A stretch of 64,000 bases of DNA, from the NCBI RefSeq assembly GCF_900113645.1, contig NZ_FOQC01000006.1, forward strand, positions 31,963 to 95,962. The letters run 5' to 3'. Below, one piece after another: positions 24,389-32,675 of this stretch. The DNA is from Trichococcus flocculiformis. Its GTDB lineage: Bacteria; Bacillota; Bacilli; Lactobacillales; Aerococcaceae. The notes under the pieces were generated by a model that saw only the letters and a program-made list of their open reading frames with translations, ran no database searches and was not told the origin of the DNA. The number at the start of each line of letters is the position of its first letter. The stretch's first letter is position 1. The translations under genes and the position numbers were made by a program.

Positions 24389-25144
24389 ATGAGTTATTCA
24401 ATTATTATTTGTGAAGATCAGTTCCTGCAGTTACAACAGCTTGAGTCTATTATTCAGAATTACATTCTATTTCACAGTGAACTATTTCAAATAAAATTAA
24501 AAACGCAGAGTCCCATTGAAGTAAAGACATATTTAAAACAATTTCAACCCAAAAATGGGATTTACTTTCTGGATATTGATTTAAACCATTCAATTAGCGG
24601 AATAGATCTTGCGGAAATGATTAGAAAGGCTGATGTCCAAGCTAAAATTATTTTTGTTACAACTCATGATGAGTTAGCGCCCCTTACATTTAAAAGAAAA
24701 GTAGAAGCGCTTGGTTTTATTGCAAAAGACCAACCAATAAATACCTATCGCGAAGAAATTATGGAACTTCTTACGACTGCACAGGATAGAATTGACGGTC
24801 TAAAAACGGCACAAAAACGAAATTTTTCTTTTTCGGTAGGTTCTCAGACATTCAATATTGACATGGAGGATGTGTTATTTGTTGCGCCCTCAAATATTCC
24901 CCATAGAATTTCTTTATATACTACAAATGGACAATACGAGTTTTATGGAAAGCTCAATGAGTTGGAGAAAAGATATCCAAATTTATTCAGAGTAAATCGT
25001 TCTTGTTTAATCAATCCAGTCAATATTAGGGAGATTGATTATTCAACTCGCACGATTCGGTTTGGAGAGGAATTATCCTGTAGCTTCCCATTGGGTAAAG
25101 CAAAAAAAATTAAAGAGGTAGTAAAAGTGGACTTTGACTTATAG
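24389..25144 (+). CDS. LytTR response regulator (AgrA/ComE, CbnR-like)
   Basis: A 251-residue regulator. The receiver domain has the acidic pair E-D at 9-10, the phospho-aspartate in Y-F-L-D62-I-D and a T-T-H-D block near 95. The C-terminal LytTR DNA-binding domain carries F-R-V-N-R-S-C-L-I-N and ends P-L-G-K-A-K-K-I-K. Such regulators bind paired direct repeats upstream of bacteriocin promoters. Start 24389 follows GTGAGG; the frame from 24371 begins before that site. It should be activated by the kinase at 21593 and control inducer and bacteriocin genes. Confidence 0.92.
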   Translation: MSYSIIICEDQFLQLQQLESIIQNYILFHSELFQIKLKTQSPIEVKTYLKQFQPKNGIYFLDIDLNHSISGIDLAEMIRKADVQAKIIFVTTHDELAPLTFKRKVEALGFIAKDQPINTYREEIMELLTTAQDRIDGLKTAQKRNFSFSVGSQTFNIDMEDVLFVAPSNIPHRISLYTTNGQYEFYGKLNELEKRYPNLFRVNRSCLINPVNIREIDYSTRTIRFGEELSCSFPLGKAKKIKEVVKVDFDL

Positions 25145-25201
25145 ATAATATTATGTGGAATGAGGACACACTATAGTTTCACACTGTCCTCTGTCAAGAT
25201 A

Positions 25202-25240
25202 AAAAACGTTGAGGAATTCTTAACGTTTTTCTTTTTATTA
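25202..25240 (+). terminator. Terminator after the response regulator
   Basis: AAAAACGTT pairs with AACGTTTTT around an 11-base loop, followed by C-T5. The bases 25241-25384 hold the promoter region of the next ABC transporter. Confidence 0.75.
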
Positions 25241-25384
25241 AACCTCCATATGTATTGTTGTTTATAAAAAATTTTGATATCATCAGTTTAACATTTAAAA
25301 TGTCAGAATCCAAATATAAACATAATGAATATTAATTCAATTTAGAAATAGGCATTAAACAAAAGAAAGGGTGTTGAAATAAAA

Positions 25385-26068
25385 GTGATCGAAATAAACA
25401 ATTTAACTATAAAAATTACAGAAACAAGCATCCTGAAAGACGTAAGTTTATCCATTTCAGAAAACAAAATTGTGGGGCTCATCGCACCAAATGGTACTGG
25501 TAAAACTACATTCTTAAAATCCATTGCTGGATTGGTATCAAAGAAAGGAAAGGTTTTGCTAAATAGCTGTGATTTGATTGAAAACAGAAGTATGTACCTC
25601 AAGCAAATTTTTTTTGTAGAGAGTAACGAAAACATATATTCTAATTTGACTGCTATGGATCATCTAGAGTACATAAAATCCACATGGGAGTCTGCGGTTA
25701 ACATTACAGAAGTATTAGCTTCTCTAGGGATGGAAAAATATAAAGCCATACCGATAAAGAAATTATCACTAGGCATGAAGCAACATGTGTTAATAGCCAT
25801 GTATGTTGTCAGTGATGCACCTGTATTGTTATTAGATGAGCCCATGAATGGTCTTGATCCTGCTAGCTTGACTATCGTAAACAATTTATTAGTTGAATTA
25901 AAAGAACGAGGAAAGATCATTATATTTTCATCGCATAACTTGTCTAACATCAATGAAATTTGCGATGAATTTTTGTTTATGCATAATGAGAAGTTAGTTC
26001 TTGTTAAGGCCAATACGCACAACATACAAGAAATATACGATGAATTTTATATAAAAGGGGCACAGTAA
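25385..26068 (+). CDS. ABC transporter ATP-binding protein
   Basis: A 227-residue ATPase with Walker A P-N-G-T-G-K-T-T (about 37-44), signature L-S-L-G-M-K-Q (about 129), Walker B L-L-L-D-E-P-M-N-G-L-D-P (about 152) and a switch S-S-H-N-L. The start is GTG 25385, about 12 bases after GAAAGGG; the family N-terminus I-E-I-N-N-L-T-I supports it. It forms a two-gene unit with the permease that begins at the next base. The position beside bacteriocin genes suggests peptide immunity or export, but the sequence does not prove this. Confidence 0.9.
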   Translation: MIEINNLTIKITETSILKDVSLSISENKIVGLIAPNGTGKTTFLKSIAGLVSKKGKVLLNSCDLIENRSMYLKQIFFVESNENIYSNLTAMDHLEYIKSTWESAVNITEVLASLGMEKYKAIPIKKLSLGMKQHVLIAMYVVSDAPVLLLDEPMNGLDPASLTIVNNLLVELKERGKIIIFSSHNLSNINEICDEFLFMHNEKLVLVKANTHNIQEIYDEFYIKGAQ

Positions 26069-27202
26069 ATGACACAACTGTTATTTGAATGGAAGAAAAT
26101 TTTAACTGACAAGACAAATTATTTCGGTATGGTCGTATTGTTTCTATTATTCATTGTACCCGTCATTTTTTTCAGTTCAGATATAGCACAAATAGAAAAT
26201 ATCCAGTTACGAAATTATCAAGCCAATCTAGAAATTTCTAAACAAGCAGAAAAGAATATGGAGGATGTACCGGAAGCTATTGGACAATTAGAAAAAGTTA
26301 AAGAAAGCAATGAATTGATGGAGAATCTAGTTAATACGTATCTTTCAGATAAAGAATCTGAAAAATTAGTTGCAGAGTATCAGTATGAAAAAATTCAGCT
26401 AAGAGACTTACAGGATGGATCTCTGGTTGGAATACCAATAGTGGAGCAGCAAAAAAAAGTTTCATCCCTAGAATATTTGATTCAAAATGATATTTCTAAA
26501 GTTTATGATAACCATAATTCAATTCCAGCACTTAACTATTTGGCACAGATTTTTAAAGGGAAAATACCAGCTGCACTTATTCTGATGATCTGTTCGTTGT
26601 TGTTAGCCAATATTTATTCATTTGAAAAAAGGAATAATACTATTTCATTTTTTAATATACTGCCTAATGATTTGAATCATACAGCAGTAAACAAGATAGT
26701 CACAACTACTTTGTTTGCCCTCATTACATTTGTCGTTCCTGTAATGCTGACTTTTCTATTTCTGTTAGTTCGAAATGGATTAGGTAATCTGAATTATCCG
26801 ATTGTTTACTCTCCCGATGGATTCGAAGTTTCGATAATGACAGTTCTTACATTTATAATGAAATCAGTCGTTCTTAATATTCTTTTTATTATTTTCTTAT
26901 CTATCATGAGCTTCTTCATCTCTCTTTTTACGGGCAGTGTTATTGTGAATGCTGGAATTTTGGTAGCGATGCTATTATTGTCGGAATCGCCCATTTTAAA
27001 AGTCGAACCCCTCAATAATTTTGCGCAATTCTTGCCATTTTCTTATGTAAATGCAGATGAAGTGCTTCTTTCTGGTAGCTTTTGGGAGCCGATATCGAAT
27101 ATTTCTATTACATTTTCCAACGGTCTTACCGTGCTTTCGGTTTATAGTATTATCCTTTGTGTAGCTTCATTCAGCATTATCTTCAGTAAAAAGAAAATAT
27201 GA
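26069..27202 (+). CDS. ABC transporter membrane subunit
   Basis: A 377-residue ABC-2-like permease. One helix lies near residues 19-36, a long extracytoplasmic stretch (about 40-165) is rich in charged and coiled-coil-like sequence, and about five or six helices follow to the end. This topology is usual for bacitracin/lantibiotic-resistance or peptide-immunity permeases. The start directly follows the stop of the ATPase gene. Substrate unknown. Confidence 0.82.
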   Translation: MTQLLFEWKKILTDKTNYFGMVVLFLLFIVPVIFFSSDIAQIENIQLRNYQANLEISKQAEKNMEDVPEAIGQLEKVKESNELMENLVNTYLSDKESEKLVAEYQYEKIQLRDLQDGSLVGIPIVEQQKKVSSLEYLIQNDISKVYDNHNSIPALNYLAQIFKGKIPAALILMICSLLLANIYSFEKRNNTISFFNILPNDLNHTAVNKIVTTTLFALITFVVPVMLTFLFLLVRNGLGNLNYPIVYSPDGFEVSIMTVLTFIMKSVVLNILFIIFLSIMSFFISLFTGSVIVNAGILVAMLLLSESPILKVEPLNNFAQFLPFSYVNADEVLLSGSFWEPISNISITFSNGLTVLSVYSIILCVASFSIIFSKKKI

Positions 27203-27211
27203 GATAGTTTT

Positions 27212-27471
27212 CAGGAAGATTGATTTTCAGCGCTTTTGCGGATTTTGAACGCGATTTGATTGTGGAACGTACGCAGGAAGGGAAAGAGCTGGCTAAACAG
27301 AAACCTGATTTCAGGGAAGGGCGACCAAAGAAATTTAATCAGCAACAAATCAATCTGGCCATGAATCTATTGAAGAATCATTCCTATAAAGAGGTAGAGA
27401 AAATGACCGGTATCAGCAAGAGCACCCTGACTCGTAACAAAAGAATAATGCAATTAAGTGCTGAGGGTTAG
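27212..27471 (+). pseudogene. Serine recombinase, 3' fragment (third copy)
   Basis: The sequence joins the resolvase family at GGAAGATTGAT, has a deletion relative to the intact copy (CTTCACCA missing), and continues with [10 protein letters not shown] to the end of the helix-turn-helix. It lacks the catalytic serine and most of the catalytic core. It directly abuts the ABC permease stop. Confidence 0.9.
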
Positions 27472-27625
27472 AGATAGTCTGAAAATCGTATTATGATAGT
27501 GAGCAAGAGAAAGGGTACTGCCCGAAGTTACCTCCACAGGATGGAAGCTGCACCAAGGTACTCCAAAAAAAGGTTCCAACCACCACAATTGGTGATTGGA
27601 ACCTTTTTTCACTCATTTCAGCTAG
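27472..27625 (+). mobile_element. Relic of IS1182-type element end
   Basis: The GGTTCCAACCACC...GGTGATTGGAACC hairpin (27574-27605) and the flanking G-C-A-C-C-A-A-G-G-T-A-C-T-C-C match the 3' end of the relic at 2364-2416. No transposase codons remain. The hairpin with its T run also terminates transcription. Confidence 0.7.
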
Positions 27626-27664
27626 GAATGCCCCAGCCTAATCAAGAAAATTGTAACAAAACAA

Positions 27665-28459
27665 TTAACGAATCGCCATTTTAGTGAAACGTCTCATACC
27701 CAACCAGCCCATTGCGAGTGTGAATAGAATAATTCCCGTCAAACTAAACCATAGCGGCATAGCAGTAGTGGTTTCCATCATAGTGAATCTCAAGGCTTCA
27801 TTGATATATACGAGAGGATTAAATAAAACGAGCCCCTTGATTATGGGAAGAGGAGTTAAGGATTGCCAACTGAAGAAAACTGCTCCTGTAAAGATGATTG
27901 GCATAAGAAACCCAGGGAACATAGCGGCAATCTGCATGGGCTTCACAATCGTACCAACCAGTAGACCCAAAGAAGCAGATGCAACGGAACTCAAGGCCAA
28001 GATAAGGATCAGCAGTAAAATATCTAAACTGGACATGGAGAAATTGAGATAGCTACCCATAAACATCAGTGAGATGGGCAGAACGAGCAATCCACCAATC
28101 CAGGACTCAATGATTCCGACAACCATTTTCGACCAAGCCGTCACTCTGATATCGACTGGCGCCTGCAGCCGATCTTCAATTTCCCGAGAATTGTTAAAGT
28201 CCATGGACAACGGGATTGCTGTACCGTGGATTCCCGTGACTAGAAGGCTCATGCCAACCATCCCAGGAAACATATTGTTTGGGAAATCTTCCGTTAAAAC
28301 ACCGATGCGCGGCAAAATAAATCCATAGGTGAGAATGAGGATAAAGGGCAACATGGCTACCCGAAAAATGAACTCCGCCCAGTTCCGCCATTGGAACAGT
28401 ATATCCCGTTTCACCATCGTCCAAAATACGGAATTAGTTGATATTTGCATTTGTCCCAT
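27665..28459 (-). CDS. ABC-2 type multidrug transporter permease (DrrB-like)
   Basis: A 264-residue membrane protein with six predicted helices and the ABC-2 pattern, including P-I-I-F-T-G-A-V-F-F and the final helix G-I-I-L-F-T-L-A-M-G-W-L-G. It overlaps the upstream ATPase gene by 26 bases with its own site (GGGGAG). With that ATPase it should export hydrophobic drugs or lipids. Family call firm, substrate open. Confidence 0.88.
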   Translation of the reverse strand: MGQMQISTNSVFWTMVKRDILFQWRNWAEFIFRVAMLPFILILTYGFILPRIGVLTEDFPNNMFPGMVGMSLLVTGIHGTAIPLSMDFNNSREIEDRLQAPVDIRVTAWSKMVVGIIESWIGGLLVLPISLMFMGSYLNFSMSSLDILLLILILALSSVASASLGLLVGTIVKPMQIAAMFPGFLMPIIFTGAVFFSWQSLTPLPIIKGLVLFNPLVYINEALRFTMMETTTAMPLWFSLTGIILFTLAMGWLGMRRFTKMAIR

Positions 28460-29423
28460 TGTTTTTCTCCCCTTCCTTATTATCCGTCAAACTGATGTAA
28501 ATATCCTCTAAGCTCGTAGAACTTAACTGAATATTTTCTAAAGTAACATTGTGCTTATCGACCAAATTGATGATTTTGTTCAATGCTTGTTTGTGGTCTT
28601 CAGGATAGATTGTTAAAGATTTCTGGTCATTTTTAACAACTTGTCTAATGGCAGAATCATTTTGAAGAAATTGCTCGAACCCAGAAGGAATTTGATCAAG
28701 GGTCAAGTATATAATATTAGCGGTTGGGACCAATTCCCTTAGTTCTTCAATCGTTCCTATTGCCTTAATTTTACCAGCATTGTAAATGGCAACTCGATCA
28801 GAAAAGCGTTGGGGCTCTTCCATATAGTGAGTTGTCAAAAAAACTGTTGTATGATTCTTCTTATTAAGAGTCAATACGTGCTTCCAAAGAATTTCTCGAT
28901 AGGCGGGATCCAATCCTGTCGTTGGTTCATCTAGAAAGAGAAGTTTAGGCCGATGCATAATCGCTCGGGCAATTTTGAGACGCTGTGCCATCCCACCCGA
29001 AAAACTTTTTACATAATCATCTTTCCAGTCGGATAGTCCAAAGTCTTCCAAAAGAGAATGGGCGCGCTCTTCTGCTTCCGCTGTTCCCATCCCGAAGTAT
29101 TTCCCATGAAACACCAGGTTTTCGAGAGCCGTCAGCCCCCGATCCAAATTATTATGTTGGGCCACAATCCCAATTTTCTGCCTCGCAAGAGCGGGATTTT
29201 CCCGGATATCCTGTCCTTCTATTTTTATCATTCCACCTGATGGGGAAAGTTGGGTGGTGATCATATTGATAGTTGTACTTTTCCCAGCCCCATTTGGACC
29301 CAAAAAGCTGAAAATTTCACCAGCTCTGAGATCAAAAGAGATGCCATCCACCGCCGTGTGCGCGGATCCATCTGCTTTCGTAAAAATTTTTTTAAGACTT
29401 TGAACCTCCAATATTGGTACCAT
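28434..29423 (-). CDS. ABC multidrug transporter ATPase (DrrA-like)
   Basis: A 329-residue ATPase with Walker A G-P-N-G-A-G-K-S-T-T, Q-loop, signature F-S-G-G-M-A-Q-R, Walker B L-L-F-L-D-E-P-T-T-G-L-D-P and switch T-T-H-Y-M. A C-terminal extension of ~90 residues is usual in daunorubicin-resistance type ATPases. ATG 29423 is chosen because AAGGAG lies 8 bases upstream; GTG 29432 overlaps that site. The promoter region contains two palindromes typical of TetR operators, but no intact repressor gene is adjacent. Confidence 0.9.
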   Translation of the reverse strand: MVPILEVQSLKKIFTKADGSAHTAVDGISFDLRAGEIFSFLGPNGAGKSTTINMITTQLSPSGGMIKIEGQDIRENPALARQKIGIVAQHNNLDRGLTALENLVFHGKYFGMGTAEAEERAHSLLEDFGLSDWKDDYVKSFSGGMAQRLKIARAIMHRPKLLFLDEPTTGLDPAYREILWKHVLTLNKKNHTTVFLTTHYMEEPQRFSDRVAIYNAGKIKAIGTIEELRELVPTANIIYLTLDQIPSGFEQFLQNDSAIRQVVKNDQKSLTIYPEDHKQALNKIINLVDKHNVTLENIQLSSTSLEDIYISLTDNKEGEKNNGTNANIN

Positions 29424-29443
29424 CCTCTTCACTCCTTTTTTTC

Positions 29444-29485
29444 GTTTACATTTGTAATCAATGTAATTAGTTTACATCTGTAAAC
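29444..29485. promoter_or_regulatory. Two TetR-type operator palindromes
   Basis: GTTTACATCTGTAAAC (29470-29485) is a perfect palindrome; GTTTACATTTGTAAT (29444-29458) is a partial copy 11 bases away. They lie just upstream of the drrA-like start, where a TetR repressor would bind. Confidence 0.65.
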
Positions 29486-29489
29486 GTAT

Positions 29490-30373
29490 ATTGTCAATAA
29501 TTTATAATCGTGTCTTGGGATTTAAGCAGCATTTAAACAGCATACTAAAATAGAATTTATCTCACTTTGGTAATCAGAAAATCTAATCAAGCGGTTAAAA
29601 GAAAGGTACGGAAATACAGTAGTACGCCAACTATACGGTGAATATAGTCCATTAGTGCGAGAAATAGCGCCACTAAATGCGGAAAGAGAAAGCAACCGAT
29701 ACGATTGCGGTGGCTACGTTCTTATTTTTCTAACATGTTATTAATGAAGTATAACCATAAGCTCGCATTCAAACATCCATATAAATGATTTGTAATTTTT
29801 TAAGTGTGTCACAACTTTATTATGCATAATTAATTGAACATCGATTTTGCAATGGGTTTATGGACACTGATTTCAGCCCTTTTAGAGAAAAAGCGTACCA
29901 AAAAAGGAGTGTCCAGAAATGAACCATTTTCTGGACACTGCTCTTCGTTTTCCAACACCTACGAAAGTAGCAATTTATCCATTCGCTCCCTATTGGTATT
30001 CCATCGTCCGGAAAAAACCATTCGCAAGGAAGGGAACGGGCTGGTTCTGCCATTGGTTTTCCTTTAATACCCAACCATCTTTACCTTATCCCATCCACAA
30101 TAAAAGTGGTGCTTTTGTTGTGGATGAAAAGCTTGTATAATGAAATAGCTATCCAGATTCCAGCAAAAGTTCCCAAATCTTTAAGAAAAGCCTATTATTT
30201 TTAAAATAATTGGACTTATGTTGATTCTCCCTGTACGCTTATAGGATGAAAAGATCAGCAGATGTGGGAACGGGAGATGGGGCAGCGTGCCTCTGGAATT
30301 TTTAAAGAGACGCACCTGGTTGATGAAATAGGATAATTATAGAAACTTTTAAAAATAAAGGGGAATTTGGTTC
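29490..30373. other. Gene-free stretch with inverted repeats
   Basis: No supported gene. AGTGTCCAGAAA (29908-29919) and TTTCTGGACACT (29928-29939) form a perfect 12-base inverted repeat, possibly a joined or nested IS end. CATCCACAATAAAAG...CTTTTGTTGTGGATG (30092-30126) is a second hairpin. A short frame near 30258-30334 (M-W-E-R-E-M-G-Q-R-A-S-G) looks like the end of a lost gene. It marks the border between the accessory island and more ordinary DNA. Confidence 0.5.
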
Positions 30374-31228
30374 ATGAAAACGCATAAAGAACAAAGTAGG
30401 ATTCAAGTGATTGACTGGTTGCTTAGGATGATGAAAGGGATGATGATCGGGTCGGGGGCTATCCTTCCGGGAGTCAGCGGTGGCGCACTTGCGGCTGTTT
30501 TTGGCTTATACGAACCATTGATTGTCTTTCTCTCGGATATCACGAATGATTTTGTCAAACGGGTTATGTACTTCTTGCCGGTTGGGGTAGGGGGAATCTT
30601 GGGCGTCTTCGTACTGGCCTATCCCTTGGACTACGGGCTGCAGTATTATCCCGTCCATGTATTGTGGGCTTTCATAGGAGCCATCATCGGAACGCTTCCT
30701 TCGCTTTACCGGGAAGCGGGCAAGCATGGACGCACGCGTGGGCATATCATACTAGCGTTAACGGTTGCCATTGTCATGTTTTTCATTCTGTTCTGGTCCA
30801 ATGAGAATCTCAATCTGCATGTGGGTCAAAATTTCTTCACCTGGTTACTAGCGGGTGCCATTTTTGCTTCTGGTTTCATTGTCCCTGGCTTGAGCCCCTC
30901 AAACTTTTTAATTTATCTGAATTTGTACCAGCCTCTGACTGAAGGCATTCGTCTGCTTGATTTTTCGATCTTGATTCCCGTGGCTATCGGGGCTGTTCTC
31001 TGCATTTTTCTTTTTGCCAAAGCGGTACGGTACTTACTGAACATTGCGTATGCGACAGTCTTCCATTTTGTGTTCGGCGTGGTGATTGCCTCCACCACCA
31101 TCATTGCTCCCTCATTGGAACTATACAGCGGCTTCACCTTCCTTAATTATGCTGTCGTTCTCTTGCTCTTCTTTGCCGGCTTAGCACTTGGCTTGTGGAT
31201 GGGGAAATTGGAAGACACTTATAAGTAA
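30374..31228 (+). CDS. DUF368 membrane protein (polyprenyl-phosphate translocase family)
   Basis: A 284-residue protein with about eight membrane helices. The DUF368 hallmarks are two duplicated glycine/proline/serine-rich loops: P-G-V-S-G-G-A-L-A (about 34-42) and V-P-G-L-S-P-S-N-F (about 172-180). Members of the DUF368 family have been linked to recycling of undecaprenyl phosphate across the membrane for cell wall synthesis. AAAGGGGAA precedes the ATG. It is a single gene, followed by a strong hairpin. Confidence 0.9.
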   Translation: MKTHKEQSRIQVIDWLLRMMKGMMIGSGAILPGVSGGALAAVFGLYEPLIVFLSDITNDFVKRVMYFLPVGVGGILGVFVLAYPLDYGLQYYPVHVLWAFIGAIIGTLPSLYREAGKHGRTRGHIILALTVAIVMFFILFWSNENLNLHVGQNFFTWLLAGAIFASGFIVPGLSPSNFLIYLNLYQPLTEGIRLLDFSILIPVAIGAVLCIFLFAKAVRYLLNIAYATVFHFVFGVVIASTTIIAPSLELYSGFTFLNYAVVLLLFFAGLALGLWMGKLEDTYK

Positions 31229-31286
31229 TCCTTTGAGAGATTACCGGCTCTTCATATGAAAGCTATCTTGCTGAATAAATCCGAAC

Positions 31287-31376
31287 GGAGCTGGGACAAA
31301 AGTCTTCGTATCTGAAATCTAAAAAAATTAAGACGCAAATCCTGTAGGGCAGGATTTGCGTCTTAGTTTTTTTAGA
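31287..31376 (+). terminator. Terminator with GGGACAAAAGT repeat motif
   Basis: GGAGCTGGGACAAAAGTC (31287-31304) is followed by a long, almost perfect hairpin (arms 31318-31344 and 31350-31376). It ends the DUF368 transcript and is a member of the dispersed motif also at 146, 36206 and 45279. Confidence 0.85.
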
Positions 31377-31444
31377 TGATCGCGTTCATAGCTTAGGAGT
31401 ATCAGTGGAATATCTGCTGATTGGAGTGGCTGTTTTCCCCAGTA

Positions 31445-31880
31445 TCACAGACTGATACCTTTCCAGAAGATATCCCAGACTATTGCTTGTAATTCTTCAT
31501 ACCTTTGGCTATCTTCATAGACTAATTGAACGTCCAGGCCATCCAACAATGTGACAAAAGCTAGCGCACACTCTTTCGCTCTGATACGAAATGGTTGTTT
31601 TGCAAAGCGAGATCCTAACGTTGCAGTCAATATCTCTATATAATTATATATTTTTTGCATAACATCTTCATGCATCTCATCCGGTACAAGAAAAGAAATA
31701 GTCAGCATCAGTTTTGTGTTCGGATTCGTCAGAAAGCGTTCCTTATGTTCCGTTAAGAACTGATAAAGCTGCTGCTCAATCGATTCCTCTCCATGTTGCT
31801 GAAATTACTGCTGAATAAATTGTAGCTCGTCGTCTACCGCTTCTGTATAAACTTCTTCCATTGCTCGTAATTAAAAAAGG
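31445..31880 (-). pseudogene. TetR-family regulator, broken
   Basis: The C-terminal effector domain of a TetR repressor is readable (87 codons from 31708, plus E-Q-Q-L-Y-Q-F-L-T-E-H-K-E-R-F upstream). A stop codon at about 31806 interrupts it and the N-terminal helix-turn-helix is missing. It may be the former regulator of the DrrAB-like transporter, whose operators remain. Confidence 0.8.
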
Positions 31881-31944
31881 CAAGTAGATGTGTATACAAA
31901 GTAGATACTTTGGTGGTAAGATGAACTCAAAGAAAGGGGGATTT

Positions 31945-32190
31945 ATGATGCTGCAATTACCTGTCAAACAATGGGGGAACAGTCACGCAATACGCTTGCC
32001 AAAAAGTGTATTGGAAGCACTGGAAGTAGAGAAAGATGATGAACTGAATGTAGAAATTGTCAATCATTCGATTGTGTTGACCAAAGCCGAAAAGGACCTG
32101 ACTTTTCAAGAACTGTTCAAAGGGTACGACGGAGAAAAATTCACTTCAGAATTACAAAACCTTTCGCCAGTGGGGAATGAGAAATGGTAA
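31945..32190 (+). CDS. mazE: MazE-type antitoxin
   Basis: An 81-residue protein. The N-terminal AbrB/MazE swapped-hairpin domain is Q-W-G-N-S-H-A-I-R-L-P-K-S-V-L followed by D-D-E-L-N-V-E. The C-terminal tail is acidic and aromatic, as in tails that wrap the toxin. Start 31945 or 31948 follows GAAAGGGGG. The stop overlaps the toxin start (ATGGTAA), the usual coupled arrangement. Binds its own promoter in known systems. Confidence 0.92.
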   Translation: MMLQLPVKQWGNSHAIRLPKSVLEALEVEKDDELNVEIVNHSIVLTKAEKDLTFQELFKGYDGEKFTSELQNLSPVGNEKW

Positions 32191-32522
32191 AACAAGGAGA
32201 TATTGTTAAAATTAATTTAGACCCAAAACAAGGGCACGAGCAGCAAGGATACAGACCGTATATCTGTTTGAGCTATCATGGGGTCAGTGACTATGCTAAT
32301 GTGGCTGTATTCGCTCCCATTTCAAATACAGAACGCAATTATCCTTTGTATGTGCCATTAAGAGGCATAGAGTCTTCAGGAAAAGTTTTGCTGGATCAAC
32401 TAGTAACAATCGATTACAACGCGAGGAAGTATAGCTATGTTGAAACCGTACCAGAAAAACTAATCGATGAATTGCTGATGAAAGTAAAAGTAATCTTTCA
32501 AAAAAACGAAAAAATTGTTTGA
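32184..32522 (+). CDS. mazF: MazF-type mRNA interferase toxin
   Basis: A 112-residue endoribonuclease of the MazF/PemK family. The fold is shown by G-D-I-V-K-I-N-L-D-P-K-Q-G-H-E-Q-Q-G-Y-R-P, then P-I-S-N-T and K-V-L-L-D-Q-L-V-T-I-D-Y. The conserved arginine and threonine of the active site are present. It cleaves mRNA at short specific sequences when the antitoxin is lost. Overlaps mazE by 7 bases. Confidence 0.93.
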   Translation: MVKQGDIVKINLDPKQGHEQQGYRPYICLSYHGVSDYANVAVFAPISNTERNYPLYVPLRGIESSGKVLLDQLVTIDYNARKYSYVETVPEKLIDELLMKVKVIFQKNEKIV

Positions 32523-32612
32523 TGAATCTCAATGCGTACCTCTCACACTTCCCGTAACCTAGGGTATACTCGAAAAACTTTTTGATTTGGTATTTTTTTC
32601 GACTATATCCAA

Positions 32613-32657
32613 AAAAAGCGCAACCGGCAGGAATATCCGCCGGTCGCGCTTTTTTGG
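32613..32657. terminator. Bidirectional terminator
   Basis: AAAAGCGCAACCGGC pairs with GCCGGTCGCGCTTTT. It separates the convergent mazF and catE-like genes. Confidence 0.88.
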
Positions 32658-32675
32658 ATGATAAATAAATGACTA

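Noticed and set aside
29820..30140. Small overlapping frames on both strands
   Set aside because: No ribosome sites, no recognisable domains; explained by inverted-repeat-rich intergenic DNA.
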